Positions 46,086 to 56,931 of a DNA stretch of 64,000 bases are shown here, piece by piece. The notes under the pieces were generated by a model. The model had not been told where the DNA came from. It saw only the letters and a list, made by a program, of their open reading frames with translations, and did not search any database. The stretch's first letter is position 1; each line of letters starts with the position of its first letter. The position numbers and the translations under genes were made by a program. Source of the DNA: Buddleja alternifolia (taxonomy: Eukaryota > Streptophyta > Magnoliopsida > Lamiales > Scrophulariaceae); contig CM033402.1 in assembly GCA_019426215.1 (NCBI GenBank), forward strand, positions 37,374,657-37,438,656, read 5' to 3'.

Positions 46086-48416
46086 ATGGTGTCCTCATCT
46101 ACAATCTTTACCTAATCAGAGAGCTTTTTTTCAATGGGGCTCGACTTTGTGTTTAGTTGTACAATTCGTTGTATGTAAGGAGAACACGTATCTGGCCCTG
46201 GCTTCATTTGTCTCCTTTTTTCACCAATGAATTCCACCGCAACAGGTCTCCTCCCTGCATCAGCCTTTGTTGCCACATCTGAAGTCGACGGAGGCACTTG
46301 GTCAGCAACATTGGTGGTGTCATCCTTGTATTGTCTAGCAATTGACAGTACAGTCCCTTCCGGCTCGTCATGATGTGGGTTCTGCGGTGTTTGTTGCGAT
46401 AGCAGGTCAAAACTAGGCATTGAGGGGATCGTTACTCCCTTTGCTGCAACGGTGTCTGGTTGTTGGTCCTTCTGTGGTGTTATCTGTGTCAACAAGTTGA
46501 AAGTTGGTCCTTCTGCAAAGTTGAAAGTTGGTCCTTCTGTTGGTGTGCTTATTGGTTTATCGGGTGCAAATTGTTCATGTTGGAGAGGCTGAACATCTTG
46601 GACAGCAGGATGTGCGTGTGACGAAGGTTCTCCTTGGTGCTCGGTAGGTGCTTCTTTATGCGGTCGATACAGCCTCGCAATCTGATCGAACACCAGCTTG
46701 TCAATTTCTTTCAACCGTGGATTTGTCGGAATAATCGAGTCACACGATTGCATGTATCCATTGTACTTGATAATAACATCCATCAGATTGAATGCATATT
46801 TTTCCAGATTGCTCATCAGCCCCTATGAGTAAATGTATAACAAAGGATTATTTACTGTATAATTATATTATAGGAATTGTATATTATTATGTTCAGATAC
46901 TGTATATCAGTGAGTCCAAAAAGTATTATACAATAGCTCACAATTAATTATACAGTAGATAACACACAAATATACACTAATTAACAATCAATTATAGCTC
47001 ATAAATACACTAAATAATTAAACAATATACATTACATATTAAACAATACCTGTTCAACTTTATCGTATTCCATGATGGATTCTTGTGTGTCTGGTGGAGC
47101 TTCTAAAGAGGCATTGGGTTGGTGTGGAGATTGAACTTGATCAACAGTCTTCCCTTTGTCAGCCTTCAATTCCCATTGCCCCTTCAATATCACCCCATTC
47201 CCAAAAACCCCCGGACCAATCTCAACGGCACCCTTTTCCCGGAGTTTAGAGTCCGACCATGCAAGCCAAGTTGGAATTGATCTTTGTACTGTCAAATGGC
47301 CCTTGTAATTGACTCTGTCAACATATAATATCTGAAATTGTACTGTATTATAGACTATTATACAGTAGATAATATATCATTATACAGTGTCACACAACAC
47401 AAAATACAGTATGTGATAGACCATTATACATTAGGTAATATATCATTATATAGTATTCATTTACACATCGTGCAGTTAATATAAAATTACTAATTAAATG
47501 ATATACAACACAATAGTGCAACATAATCAACATCACAAGAGGTAACGTAGACTTACAATCAAAAACAGGAGAGGTCCCGTATACATGCGAGTTGCGGGAT
47601 CTGCTTCCCAAACATCTTTTGTGTCCGCCAAACTTCGTAGAACAAGGGATGGCCAGTTGTAAGTTGACAACTCATCAAGTGATCCTGTGAAATTCAACAT
47701 CTTCTTGTTCAGAAATGGTGTACCAGGCGCCTCTACCAAGCAATTGTATATAATCATCATAAAATTGAGCTTGAGTAGCTCCGTGACTGCTTTCTCTTTT
47801 TCAATTGCGTCAACGACCATTTTAGCTGAAACCTTGAACTTGTTGGACTTAGTAAGTCCAAATTGTGCACTCCATGCGTCCGACCTTTCTGGATTTTTTG
47901 ATGTGAGGTCTATATTTTTATCCCCGTGTGGAAAACCCAAAACCTCGGCCACATCATATTCTGTAATATTAATCTTTCCCCCAGGCAAACTAAGAGTGAA
48001 ATTTCTTGGTTTAAAAGCCTTTACAACTTTAAACCCAAGCTTGTGTGGCATATCCTTAATATTGAAATCCAGAAAGCAACCAAAACCGGACTGTCTAACC
48101 CATTCACGTTGTGGTTCCGTGAGGTTTGAAACAGCTTCAATCAACACCTTCAGTGATACTCGTATTTGTGTAAAATCAACCGTACGCTTCTTCGCTTTAT
48201 TTTTGGTCACAGAAAGTGTTTTATGTTTTTTTGACGGTGTTTTTTCCAGTTGCTGTTTCGATCGTCTTTTTTTCGGATCGGTGGGGTGGTCTATTTCGGT
48301 AGCTTCATCGTGGTCAGAAGCAGGCCGTTCAACACTAATAGGCTCAGTGACGTTTGAAGCCACAATCTGAAACCTACTACCTGAAGACTCAGATGATGAT
48401 GACCCTTCTTGAGTAA

Positions 48417-49284
48417 CTGCATTATACGGTAGATAGTTAGGATTAGTCAAAGTGGATTAACTAATTATACAGTATATCATAAGTTATTATACAACAACCT
48501 ATATCACATTATTCAGTGTGTGATAACATATTATACAGTAAGATATATAAATTTATACCTTATGCGTATAAACCAAATATTATACAGTGTGCAACAAACT
48601 ATTAGACAGTATGAATCTATCCATTATACAGATCATACAGTTTGTAATATAAATATAACATACAGTATTACACAGTACCCAATAAGCAAATATACAGTAT
48701 AAACTAAGTTATTATACAGTGTAGTAAATGGTATTATGCTTGATTATTCAGTAACAGTGAAAGAAGCACCACATAATGCATTAGCCAATAATCCAAACAA
48801 GAATATAAATGAAAGTTAATCATTGTATACCACATTTATGTAAAACAATTATACATGCCATTTTACACCATTATACAGTATATGATTACATAGTATACAT
48901 CACATTATATCACTACATACAGTATGTTACCATACATCAATCAGTTACTATACAATAAGCCATTATACAGTCCATCAAGCATGATTATACAGTAACATTG
49001 ATTACATTATACAGTCCATTAAGCATGATTATACAGTACCATTGAATACATTATACAGAACATTATGCATGATTATACATTGACAGTGAATTCATTTCAT
49101 TACACAGACGAGTATTCGAATCATTAAATCTCTCCTTATTGGCATAGAAAAATCAACAAAAACATGTTTAGGTGTTCCAAATAAATTCGTAATGATGCAG
49201 AAACGATCAAAATCAACAAAATACACAACATTATCACCCAAGAACTTTTCGAGGATGAACTGAAACGGTATTTTCGAATGTTAC
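48417..49284 (-). repeat. Ulp1 intron 1, rich in ATTATACAGT motifs
   Basis: I counted about a dozen TATACAG motifs between 48460 and 49070, usually preceded by ATT and spaced irregularly (about 20-60 bases). The 868-base intron lacks coding potential. Confidence 0.7.
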
Positions 49285-49574
49285 CTGAAAATTTTGATGG
49301 ATTTTTTGACCTCATTGTATACGCTCAAAAAAATCGAAATCGGGAGAAGATGACAGCGTTTGGAGTTATATCTTGCAAATAATGGGCGTATTTAGTGAGA
49401 TTCTAATCGTGGGTACTGTTAATTGATCGTGGGTTCAAAAAATGGGAGAGATTTCAGGGATGATTGTGGAGCGAATGTAGGATTTGATTTGTTGTATAAT
49501 GGTGTGAATTTACCAGTTTAACCTTAGGCCAGCCTTTTTTTTTGTTTCCCGCGTGGTTCAGTGATTAATTTGTG

Positions 49575-49654
49575 CTGTTGGATTTAATTGATCCAATGGT
49601 CTATATTGGGTCTTAGATCTTATCTAGGTGATGGTATGTATTAGATCTTGACCC
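49575..49654 (-). repeat. Right terminal inverted repeat of the Mutator-like element
   Basis: This is the inverted partner of 39646-39722, ending CTTGACCC at the border with a TA run. Confidence 0.85.
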
Positions 49655-49712
49655 TATATATATATATATATATCATAATAATACTACATATATTCTATAT
49701 AATATAAATATG

Positions 49713-49899
49713 TGTAGGATTGTGGAATTCCCCTTAGGGATTAATTCTCATTATGTGGAGATTAAATAGAGTTACAAAAGAATCTGTAAATATCATAACC
49801 TACACTATAAATTAGGAAACAAGAATATATTCTAGCCTAACAACTAGATATTACAATAGATATAAATAATAATAGATACGAGAATAGATTTATCTAACA
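49713..49899 (-). repeat. 3' LTR of copia element 1
   Basis: It starts TGTAGGATTG and ends TCTAACA. Compared with the other LTR it differs at about five positions, for example GATACGAG against GATGCGAG. Confidence 0.93.
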
Positions 49900-52800
49900 C
49901 GCTCCCGCAGTTGAAACTGGAGGATCCCGGATGTTGAGACTGAACCTGAAATCTATAAACAGAGGTGAAGGAAGACCCTTTGTAAAAACGTCAGCAAATT
50001 GATATTGGGAAGGGACATGCAAAACACGTAATTCCCCTAAGGCCACTTTTTCACGAACAAAATGCAAATCTAATTCAACATGTTTAGTGCGTTGGTGCTG
50101 TACAGGGTTAGAAGATAAATAAACAGAACTAATATTATCACAATAAATGATAGTGGCTTTGATGAGAGGAGAATGTAACTCAAGAAGAAGGTTGCGAAGC
50201 CAACAAGTTTCGGCGACAGCATTAGCAACGGCACGATACTCGGCTTCAGCACTAGAGCAAGAAACAGTAGATTGGCGTTTGGCAGACCAAGAAATAAGGT
50301 TGTGACCCAAGAAGACACAATAACCAGAGGTGGAACGACGCTTATTGGGACAACCAGCCCAATCAGCGTCTGAGTAGGCAGTAAGGCTGTCAGTGGAGGA
50401 GGGGTAAAGATGAAGACCTTGAGAAATGGTGCCCTTAATGTATCGAAGAACACGTTTGAGAGCAGTTAGATGAGATTCACTAGGATCATGCATGAAAAGA
50501 CAAACTTGTTGGACGACATAAGTGATATCAGGACGAGTGAATGTAAGATACTGAAGAGCACCTGCTAGACTTCTATACATAGTGGGATTCGAGACTGGAG
50601 GGCTAGAGGAACCAGAGAGTTTGGCATTCGTGTCCACTGGTGTGAGACACGGATTGCAATTTTGCAATTTGGCGCGTTCGAGAATAAAATGGGCAAATTT
50701 TTCTTGAGAGAGAAAGAGGCCTGAGGTAGAGCGAGTAACAGAGATGTCGAGGAAGTAAAGTAAAGAGCCAAGGTCTGTCATTGCAAACTCAGATGAGAGA
50801 AGATGGGTGATATGAGAAAGAAGATGTGATGAAGAGGTTGTAAGGAGTATGTCGTCTACATAAAGTAGAAGAAACGCGGTGTCATGACCACAGTGATAGA
50901 TGAAGAGAGATGTGTCGGCTTTACTGCCAACAAATCCAATAGAGGAGAGATAGGTTGCAAATCGATGGTGCCAAGCACGAGGAGCCTGTTTAAGACCATA
51001 CAAGATTTTCTTAAGATGACAGACATGATTGGGAAAATGAGAATCGACAAAGCCGGGAGGTTGTTTCATATAGACTGTTTTAGAGAGATGACCATGAAGG
51101 AAGGCATTTTTAACATCAAGTTGATGAATAGGCCATGAGCGAGAGAGAGCAATGCTTAGGACGGTGCGAATGGTGGCAGGTTTAACGATGGGACTAAAGG
51201 TGTCATCATAGTCGAGCCCGGGCTGTTGAGTAAATCCTTGAGTGACGAGACGGGCTTTATATCGCTCAAGAGATCCACCAGATTTAAATTTATGACGAAA
51301 GATCCATTTTGAACCCACGATATTTACATTTGGAGGACATGGAACAAGTTCCCTTGAGCCATTTTGATGAAGAGCAGAGAGCTCAGCATCCATGGCATCC
51401 TTCTAATGTGGATTATGAAGGGCTTGGGAATAAGTGCGAGGAAGGGGAGAGATAGAGGGCGCGGAAGCAGAGAGATTTAGGATTTGTTTGGGTTTATGAA
51501 TGCTAAACTTGGTCCGGGTAACCATAGGATGAGAGGAGGACGTCGAGTTTTGGGATGGCAGGGAAGGTGGAGCTGCATCGACGGGTAGATTAGGAGAGGT
51601 ATTTTCGGTAGTGGAGTTAAGGGGAAGGTGATGGATAGCATAAGGAAGATCATCAGAGGAAGAGAGAAAGTCATAAGAGTTTGGAGAGACTGGAGTGTGA
51701 TATGATGGGTATGGGATAACATTTTCATCAAATATGACATGTCGAGAAAGAATAATGCGATTTGAGGAGAGATCTAGACAACGAAAGCCACGATGATTTG
51801 GAGGATAACCTAGGCAAAGGCAAGCAGTCGAGCGGGGGGCTAATTTGTTTGGTGCAGTAGAGGAGAGGTTGGGGTTGCATAAGCAACCGAAAACTTTTAG
51901 ATGATTATAGGAGGGAGATTTGTTAAAAAGAATTTCAAAAGGACTTTTGAATGAGAGAGTTTTGGTGGGAATAAGATTGAGAAGATGGACCGCCATATGA
52001 AGAGACTCGACCCAAAAAGCTGGAGGGAGACTTGCTTGAAAAAGTAAAGTTCGAAGAATATTATTAGTGGTTTGAATAATGCATTCGGCTTTGCCATTTT
52101 GTTGGGAAGTATGTGGGCAAGAAAAACGAAAAAGAATACCGTGTTGTTGAAAAAGATTATGAAACGGGGTTTGATCAAATTATCTGCCATGATCACATTG
52201 GAATTGTTGAATTTCTGTTTTAAATTGAGTGCGAACATAATTACGAAAGCTAAGAAATATTTGAAAAACATCAGATTTTTTACGTAATGGAAAAACCCAA
52301 AGAAAATGCGAAAAATCATCTAAAAATAAAACGAAATAATGAAAACCACTTGAACAGGTGATGTCCATAAATCAGAATGAATTAATTCAAAAGGAGCAAC
52401 AGAAACAGAGTTCGATAAATGAAAGGGAAGCCTACGATGTTTACCTAATTGACAAGCATGACATAAATTTTCAGAAAAATCCTTATTACAAGAAATAAAA
52501 AATTTTGAATTTAAAAACGAGAAAATAGCAGCTCCAGGATGTCCTAAACAGCGGTGCCAGATGGTGTTGTTGACAACAGCAAAGGATTGAGCACAGGAAC
52601 GGGTGACGGAGACGGTGGATGGATTGAAAAGATAGAGATCACCGGAGCTATTACTGCGGAGCAGAAGAATTCCGGTCTTCAAGTCCTTCACAGAAAAGCC
52701 AAGAGGGTCGAATTCGACAGAACAAGAATTTTGTTTGGTAAATTGATGAACGGATATTAATTTTTTAACTATATGAGGACTAACCAAAATATTATTAAGA

Positions 52801-54208
52801 ATAAGGAGAGTGGGGTGAGAATTTAAAATAGAATTGCCAAGAAAACTAACAGGAATACAAGCACCATTGCCTACCATAATTGATTTAGAAATGCAATGCG
52901 TAAGTGAATTAAGTTTACCTGTTGAAGAAGACATGTGAGCAATGGCCCCGCTATCCATATACCGATTTGAATCAGGAGATTGAAGGGTCATTGTTTGAAA
53001 TAGATGTGACAAATCAGTGGGCTGCTGCTGGGGCATATTGGTTGCATTGGAGTTGAATTGGCCTTGTGGAAGATGAGTCCATTCTGAATTTGGGGAAGAG
53101 GGACTGAAATGTTGCTGCTGGGCCAAAATCTATTGCTGGCCCGTTTGGAGAGGACCGCTCGAAGGTTGATTTGTAGAGGACAAGAGTGGGTCGCTTGAGG
53201 GAGACCAGCCCACGTGGGCTTGCTGGACAAAATGTGGTGAATAAGGTGACTGGGCCGCATAAAAAATTCCTGGTTGGGCAGGCGGAGCCTAATTCACACT
53301 GAATGGGGCTGAATTTTTGCTAGACCGTTGCTGCTGTGTTTGTGGAATTCGCTGGATTGGAAAATTGCCAAATGGTGTAGCAATTTGATAAGTAAAATTT
53401 TATGGTGCAGAGCCTAAAATTCCCGGTGACCCGTTTCCGCCATGTCCCCTACCATAGTAATTTCCACGACCTTTACCTCTGCCTTTACCACCATTACCTT
53501 TATGGAAAGATTAGAAGAATGATTTTGTGTGGGATGGACATAAAGAGCTGTGGATGGGTCGGGAGAAATATCCGGAAAGTTTTTGTGGTGTTGATTTTCT
53601 TCAAGTTGGAGCATAGAATGAACGGTGTCAAAAGAGGGGAATGGTTGAGTGTGAGTTATCACAGTAGAAATACTTTTAAAAGATTCCGGTAAGCCAAAAA
53701 GGGTTTGTAAGACAAGAACTTTATCAGAGATAGGATTATCGACTTCACTAAGGTTATCAGATAATTCTTTGAGTTTTCGACAGTAGTCATGAACTGATAG
53801 AGAGCCCTTCTTAAGGGTACGAAATTGCTCTTCAAGTTGTATAGAACGAGAAACTTTATTATCTTGGAAAAAATTCTCAATATTTAACCAAATGTCATGA
53901 GCCGAATTACCTTTCTTAACTACAGTGGATACTAAATCAGAAGAAAGAGTTGAAAAAAGCCAAGAACGAACTTTAGCATCTAAACGTATCCAAGTAGGAT
54001 CTTGTTTATTTTCAGGAGTTGGTTTAGAAAGAACATAATTATCAATCATATGACCGATGCAAATAGCAAGAAATATTTCATGTCATTGATAATAACAAGA
54101 TTCACGAGGTCCTAATTGAAAGGGCATGAGATTGTTAACATTGCTAAGGGCGTAGGCGGGGTGATGGACGGGGGTAGAGGAATTTGTATTAGAGGAAGAA
54201 GAAGACAT
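49894..54208 (-). pseudogene. Gag-pol of copia element 1, multiply disrupted
   Basis: Reading from the ATG at 54208 (MSSSSSNTNSST), a TGA interrupts gag at 54083-54085. A frameshift lies near 53500 before the glycine-rich GRGNYYGRGHGG. The protease (YMDSGAIAHM) and the GAG-pre-integrase segment (IWHRCLGHPG to CHACQLGKHRRLPF) lie at 53126-52320. The integrase core is broken by frame changes near 52320 and 52190-52000. Its C-terminal part (51996-51406) ends in TAG at 51403-51405, in frame with the RT/RNase H part (51393-49894). There YVDDILLT and [10 protein letters not shown] mark RT and RNase H. The RT part alone is still a 499-codon open frame. Confidence 0.9.
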
Positions 54209-54442
54209 GATAACAAACCTTACAAGATACTGTGACAGAGGCAGCGGTGAGAAGTGCAGAGGAGCTCGTGAGGCAGACGACAGAGAAGAGCAAGACGTGA
54301 CGAGAAGCCGGTGAATTTGAGACGTGAAACAAAGAAGCAGAAAACTTCACGGAGTGGAGGCCAGATTTCTGAACGTGAGACGTCGAGGGGAAACGACTGG
54401 CAGGAAATATATTTGGAGAGTAAAACATGGTAACTGATACCA

Positions 54443-54629
54443 TGTAGGATTGTAGAATTCCCCTTAGGGATTAATTCTCATTATGTGGAGATTAAATAGA
54501 GTTACAAAAGAATTTGTAAATATCATAACCTACACTATAAATTAGGAAACAAGAATATATTCTAGCCTAACAACTAGATATTACAATAGATACAAATAAT
54601 AATAGATGCGAGAATATATTTATCTAACA
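54443..54629 (-). repeat. 5' LTR of copia element 1
   Basis: This is the partner of 49713-49899. It precedes TGGTATCAGTTACC, the primer-binding site, in the sense of the element. Confidence 0.93.
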
Positions 54630-54634
54630 ATATG

Positions 54635-54751
54635 TGTGTATATATATATATATAAAGCAAAGTGGGCTGCACGCTACTTTTTTTTCTACCATACATGTAT
54701 ATATTTATATATATATATATATATATATTAATACTATATCAATGTTTCTAG

Positions 54752-54785
<34 letters not shown>

Positions 54786-54960
54786 ATTTACATAGAATAA
54801 GCAAAGTGGTTGTACACGCCACTTTGCATATGTATATGTATATATATTAATATTGCAATTTAAATCAAATTTTCAAATGAAGTAAATAAGTTACCCACCA
54901 AGTTATTGAGGACCAATTAAATCATGCCAACTCATCACACAATTATGGCATTGTTCTCAT
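54635..54960. repeat. TA-rich DNA with two copies of a CAAAGTGG...CCACTTTG palindrome
   Basis: Near 54655 (CAAAGTGGGCTGCACGCTAC) and 54801 (CAAAGTGGTTGTACACGCCA, then CTTTG) are relatives of the palindrome at 39524. Long TA runs (54700-54782) separate them. Before the MULE and copia insertions all three copies probably lay within a few hundred bases. Confidence 0.6.
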
Positions 54961-55700
54961 CCTACATCTATAAATAGGAGTTCTAATTCATTCATTCAAC
55001 ACACCAAAATTTGAGCAAGAGAGAGATATCAAGAAATGTATTGTAAGTTCTCTCTACTCAAATTCAAGAAGGATTGAGGCGATTTGGTGGCAATCAAGGC
55101 GGCAATTAAGGCGATTGGTGGCAATCAAGGCGGTAATCAAGACGATTGGTGGCAATCAAGGCGATTTGGTGGCAATCAAGACGATTGGTGGCAATCAAGG
55201 CAGCAATCAAGACAATTTGGTGGCAATCAAGGCGGTATTCAAGGCGTTTTTGGCGACCATTGAGAAGTTCAAGGCGACATTCAAGGCGCTCTTGGCAACC
55301 ATTGAGAAGTTCAAGGCGACATTCAAGGCGTTTTTGCCGAAACTCATCAAATAGTAGCATTTAATTCGTGATTAAGGTGTTGAACCCACGAATTAACGTT
55401 ATTCAAATTCAAGTCAAGTTTGGTGGAGATCAAAGAATCAAATCCACCAACAAAATATTCAAATAATAACGATTAATTCTTGATTTAGGCACAAATCTCT
55501 CAAATTAACGTTATTCAAAAATCAAATCAAATTCGGAGGAAGATCAAAGTGTCGAAATTCTTTGAAAAGTCAAGTTGTCGAAGTGAAGAATCAGAGGAAT
55601 TAATTAGAGATTGTAACCACTTTCTTTTTATTTCAATTTGATAAAATTTATTTGTGTAACTATTTTTCTTATTTGATTAAATTGCAGACATTTAAAATTT
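54960..55700 (+). repeat. LTR-like promoter region with a GGCAATCAAGGCG minisatellite
   Basis: CTATAAATAGG at 54969 is a good TATA box. It is followed by a short leader and then 18-21-bp units (GATTTGGTGGCAATCAAGGC) at about 55080-55235. A 48-bp unit follows twice (ACCATTGAGAAGTTCAAGGC), then two ~105-bp repeats sharing AATTAACGTTATTCAAA. The tail (GATTGTAACCACTTTC, then TTTGATAAAATTTATTTGTG) resembles the R-U5 part of plant LTRs. The open frames here (55106-55364) simply translate the repeats. It is probably a solo or truncated LTR; the family is unknown. Confidence 0.45.
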
Positions 55701-56159
55701 GTTGTTCACACTCGTCATGTCCTTTTATCATGATCTATCTACTTAGAATCTACTTGCACAAATTAGGGATCTAAATCCATGATTTTGCTGCAAGATGGAA
55801 ACTTTTTATACCTAATTATGATTGATTAAAGGTCCAACAAAAAGAGGCTTTAGATTATGCGTTCTGTTATTGAATACTTTCAGCAAGCACGTTGTGGGCA
55901 TGCTTCAACTTTGGTTTGTTGTGTTTAGCGGAAAAAGCTCCCACTTTCATGCCAGCATTAAAATCCAGTACCATGATTTTACTACCGGATATATTGGAGC
56001 TCAACCTTATCACCATTCAACAGAAAATCGAAGAGGGGTTGGGCTCGAGCCATGCCTCCTCGACGAATACGCTTGAGGCACGCCGGATCGAGGTATGCTG
56101 GTGCGAGGCAATGTGTTGTTGCCTGCCATGTGCCTTACTCAAGCCCCTCGTCTGAGGGG
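55701..56159. other. Unassigned sequence with overlapping short open frames
   Basis: The composition is less AT-rich, and open frames overlap at 55822-56155 in all three plus frames, but none shows a known motif. It may be internal sequence of the element whose LTR-like region precedes it. Confidence 0.35.
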
Positions 56160-56167
56160 CTTATGAT

Positions 56168-56923
56168 CATGGTTCAAAGTCGCGGTATCGGTGATAATAT
56201 CGGGGGGGTGCTATTCCATATCGGTCGCGGTGTATCGGGATATTATCAGGCGATACGATACAAAAGCTTTATAAAATGCTCCAAAAATTCTAAAAAAATT
56301 AGTAAAATTAGAGAAAAATGTAAATAACAGAAATTGCTACTTTTAATCATATTAAAAGTATTTACTACATCAACCATCAATGAAACTAAATCTATCATTC
56401 TAGTCGCTCAAGAAATTAATACATTGAAATAAGACATGAATGCATTTAGTTTGTTATAAAATTTTACAAACAAACAAACAATATTCTTGCTGCCAATACA
56501 TCCTCTCTCCATCTTGCTGCCAAAGTGCCAATATTCTTCCAAGTTCCAACAAACAAATGTTTTTTTTTTTTAACAGAAAGAAACATTCATTAACTTAAAT
56601 ATGAACAGAGGGGTTCAAAGTACAACAAGAAGAAACTGAACGATGACAAAATTGGTACATGAGCAGAACCCATTTTCGCCAAATAGTCTGCTGCCAATAT
56701 TCTTCCCAAAAAAAAAAAACAATTCGCCGATATTGTTCATTATCTCTGATATAATCATAGACTCGGTCGATAACATTGGATTGATCTGATATTATCATGA
56801 TATCGGCGATACCATACCCAACCGGTAACAAAGCGTATCGTCAGAATTTATCGGATCGAACCCCTCCGATCCGGTTATGTATCGGTCGATATCATCGGAT
56901 ATCGGCCAATACTTTGAACCATG
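56168..56923. mobile_element. hAT-like non-autonomous element with 8-bp target duplication
   Basis: The ends are CATGGTTCAAAGT and ACTTTGAACCATG, perfect inverted repeats. They are flanked by a perfect CTTATGAT duplication (56160-56167, 56924-56931). Both subterminal regions carry many TATCGG/CCGATA variants, such as ATCGGTCGATATCATCGGAT. The interior includes A- and T-rich stretches and no transposase. It is of the same general kind as the element at 37998-38468, but with different ends. Confidence 0.88.
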
Positions 56924-56931
56924 CTTATGAT

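Larger units (their letters stand above)
44330..49315 (-). pseudogene. Ulp1-like (C48) SUMO-protease gene carried by the MULE, one nonsense codon
   Basis: Nine exons on the minus strand join without a frameshift to 900 codons: 49315-49285, 48416-47557, 47331-47050, 46822-46086, 45637-45460, 45375-45256, 45170-45033, 44775-44575 and 44482-44330. The N-terminus (MRSKNPSKFS) leads to a basic linker (DPKKRRSKQQLEK). Next is a domain seen in transposon Ulp1 proteins (FGCFLDFNIKDMPHKLGF, INITEYDVAEVLGFPHG), then the C48 core: VIDTWSYML, catalytic His in AGHYYVICF, Asp in EILDN, and Cys in PLDCGIFVMRHME. A TAG at 46112-46114 lies upstream of the catalytic core. The predicted activity is SUMO or ubiquitin-like processing. 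Its value to the transposon is unknown. Confidence 0.88.
39646..49654. mobile_element. ~10 kb Mutator-like element carrying transposase and Ulp1-protease genes
   Basis: Terminal inverted repeats of about 75-80 bases bound the element. The left end is GGGTATGGATCAAATACATACC (39646 on) and the right end reads inward GGGTCAAGATCTAATACATACC (49654 backward). Both contain AAGACCCAAT blocks. Both flanks are TA dinucleotide runs, so a 9-bp duplication (TATATATAT) is compatible but not provable. Inside are a plus-strand transposase gene and a convergent minus-strand Ulp1-like gene. This architecture is known for MULE families that carry C48 proteases, such as CUMULE in melon. Spacers and introns are packed with TATACAG-like motifs. 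Nonsense codons in both genes make the copy probably non-autonomous now. Confidence 0.9.
49713..54629 (-). mobile_element. Ty1/copia LTR retrotransposon (Ale/RE1-like), decayed
   Basis: Two 187-bp LTRs (49713-49899, 54443-54629) bound the element inside a perfect ATATG target duplication (49708-49712, 54630-54634). Next to the right LTR, TGGTATCAG on the minus strand is a primer-binding site for initiator tRNA-Met. Next to the left LTR, GCGGGAGCG is the polypurine tract. The gene order gag, protease, integrase, RT/RNase H is that of copia. I see five LTR differences, about 2.7 percent, so insertion was probably on the order of a million years ago, given commonly used plant rates. It lies 58 bp right of the MULE end. 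Confidence 0.95.

Noticed and set aside
47687..48370. 227-codon plus-strand open frame
   Set aside because: It is antisense to the large second exon of the Ulp1-like gene and has no motif of its own.
55106..55364. Open frames on both strands rich in NQGG or RLECRLELL
   Set aside because: They translate a minisatellite; open frames on both strands are expected from the repeat unit.
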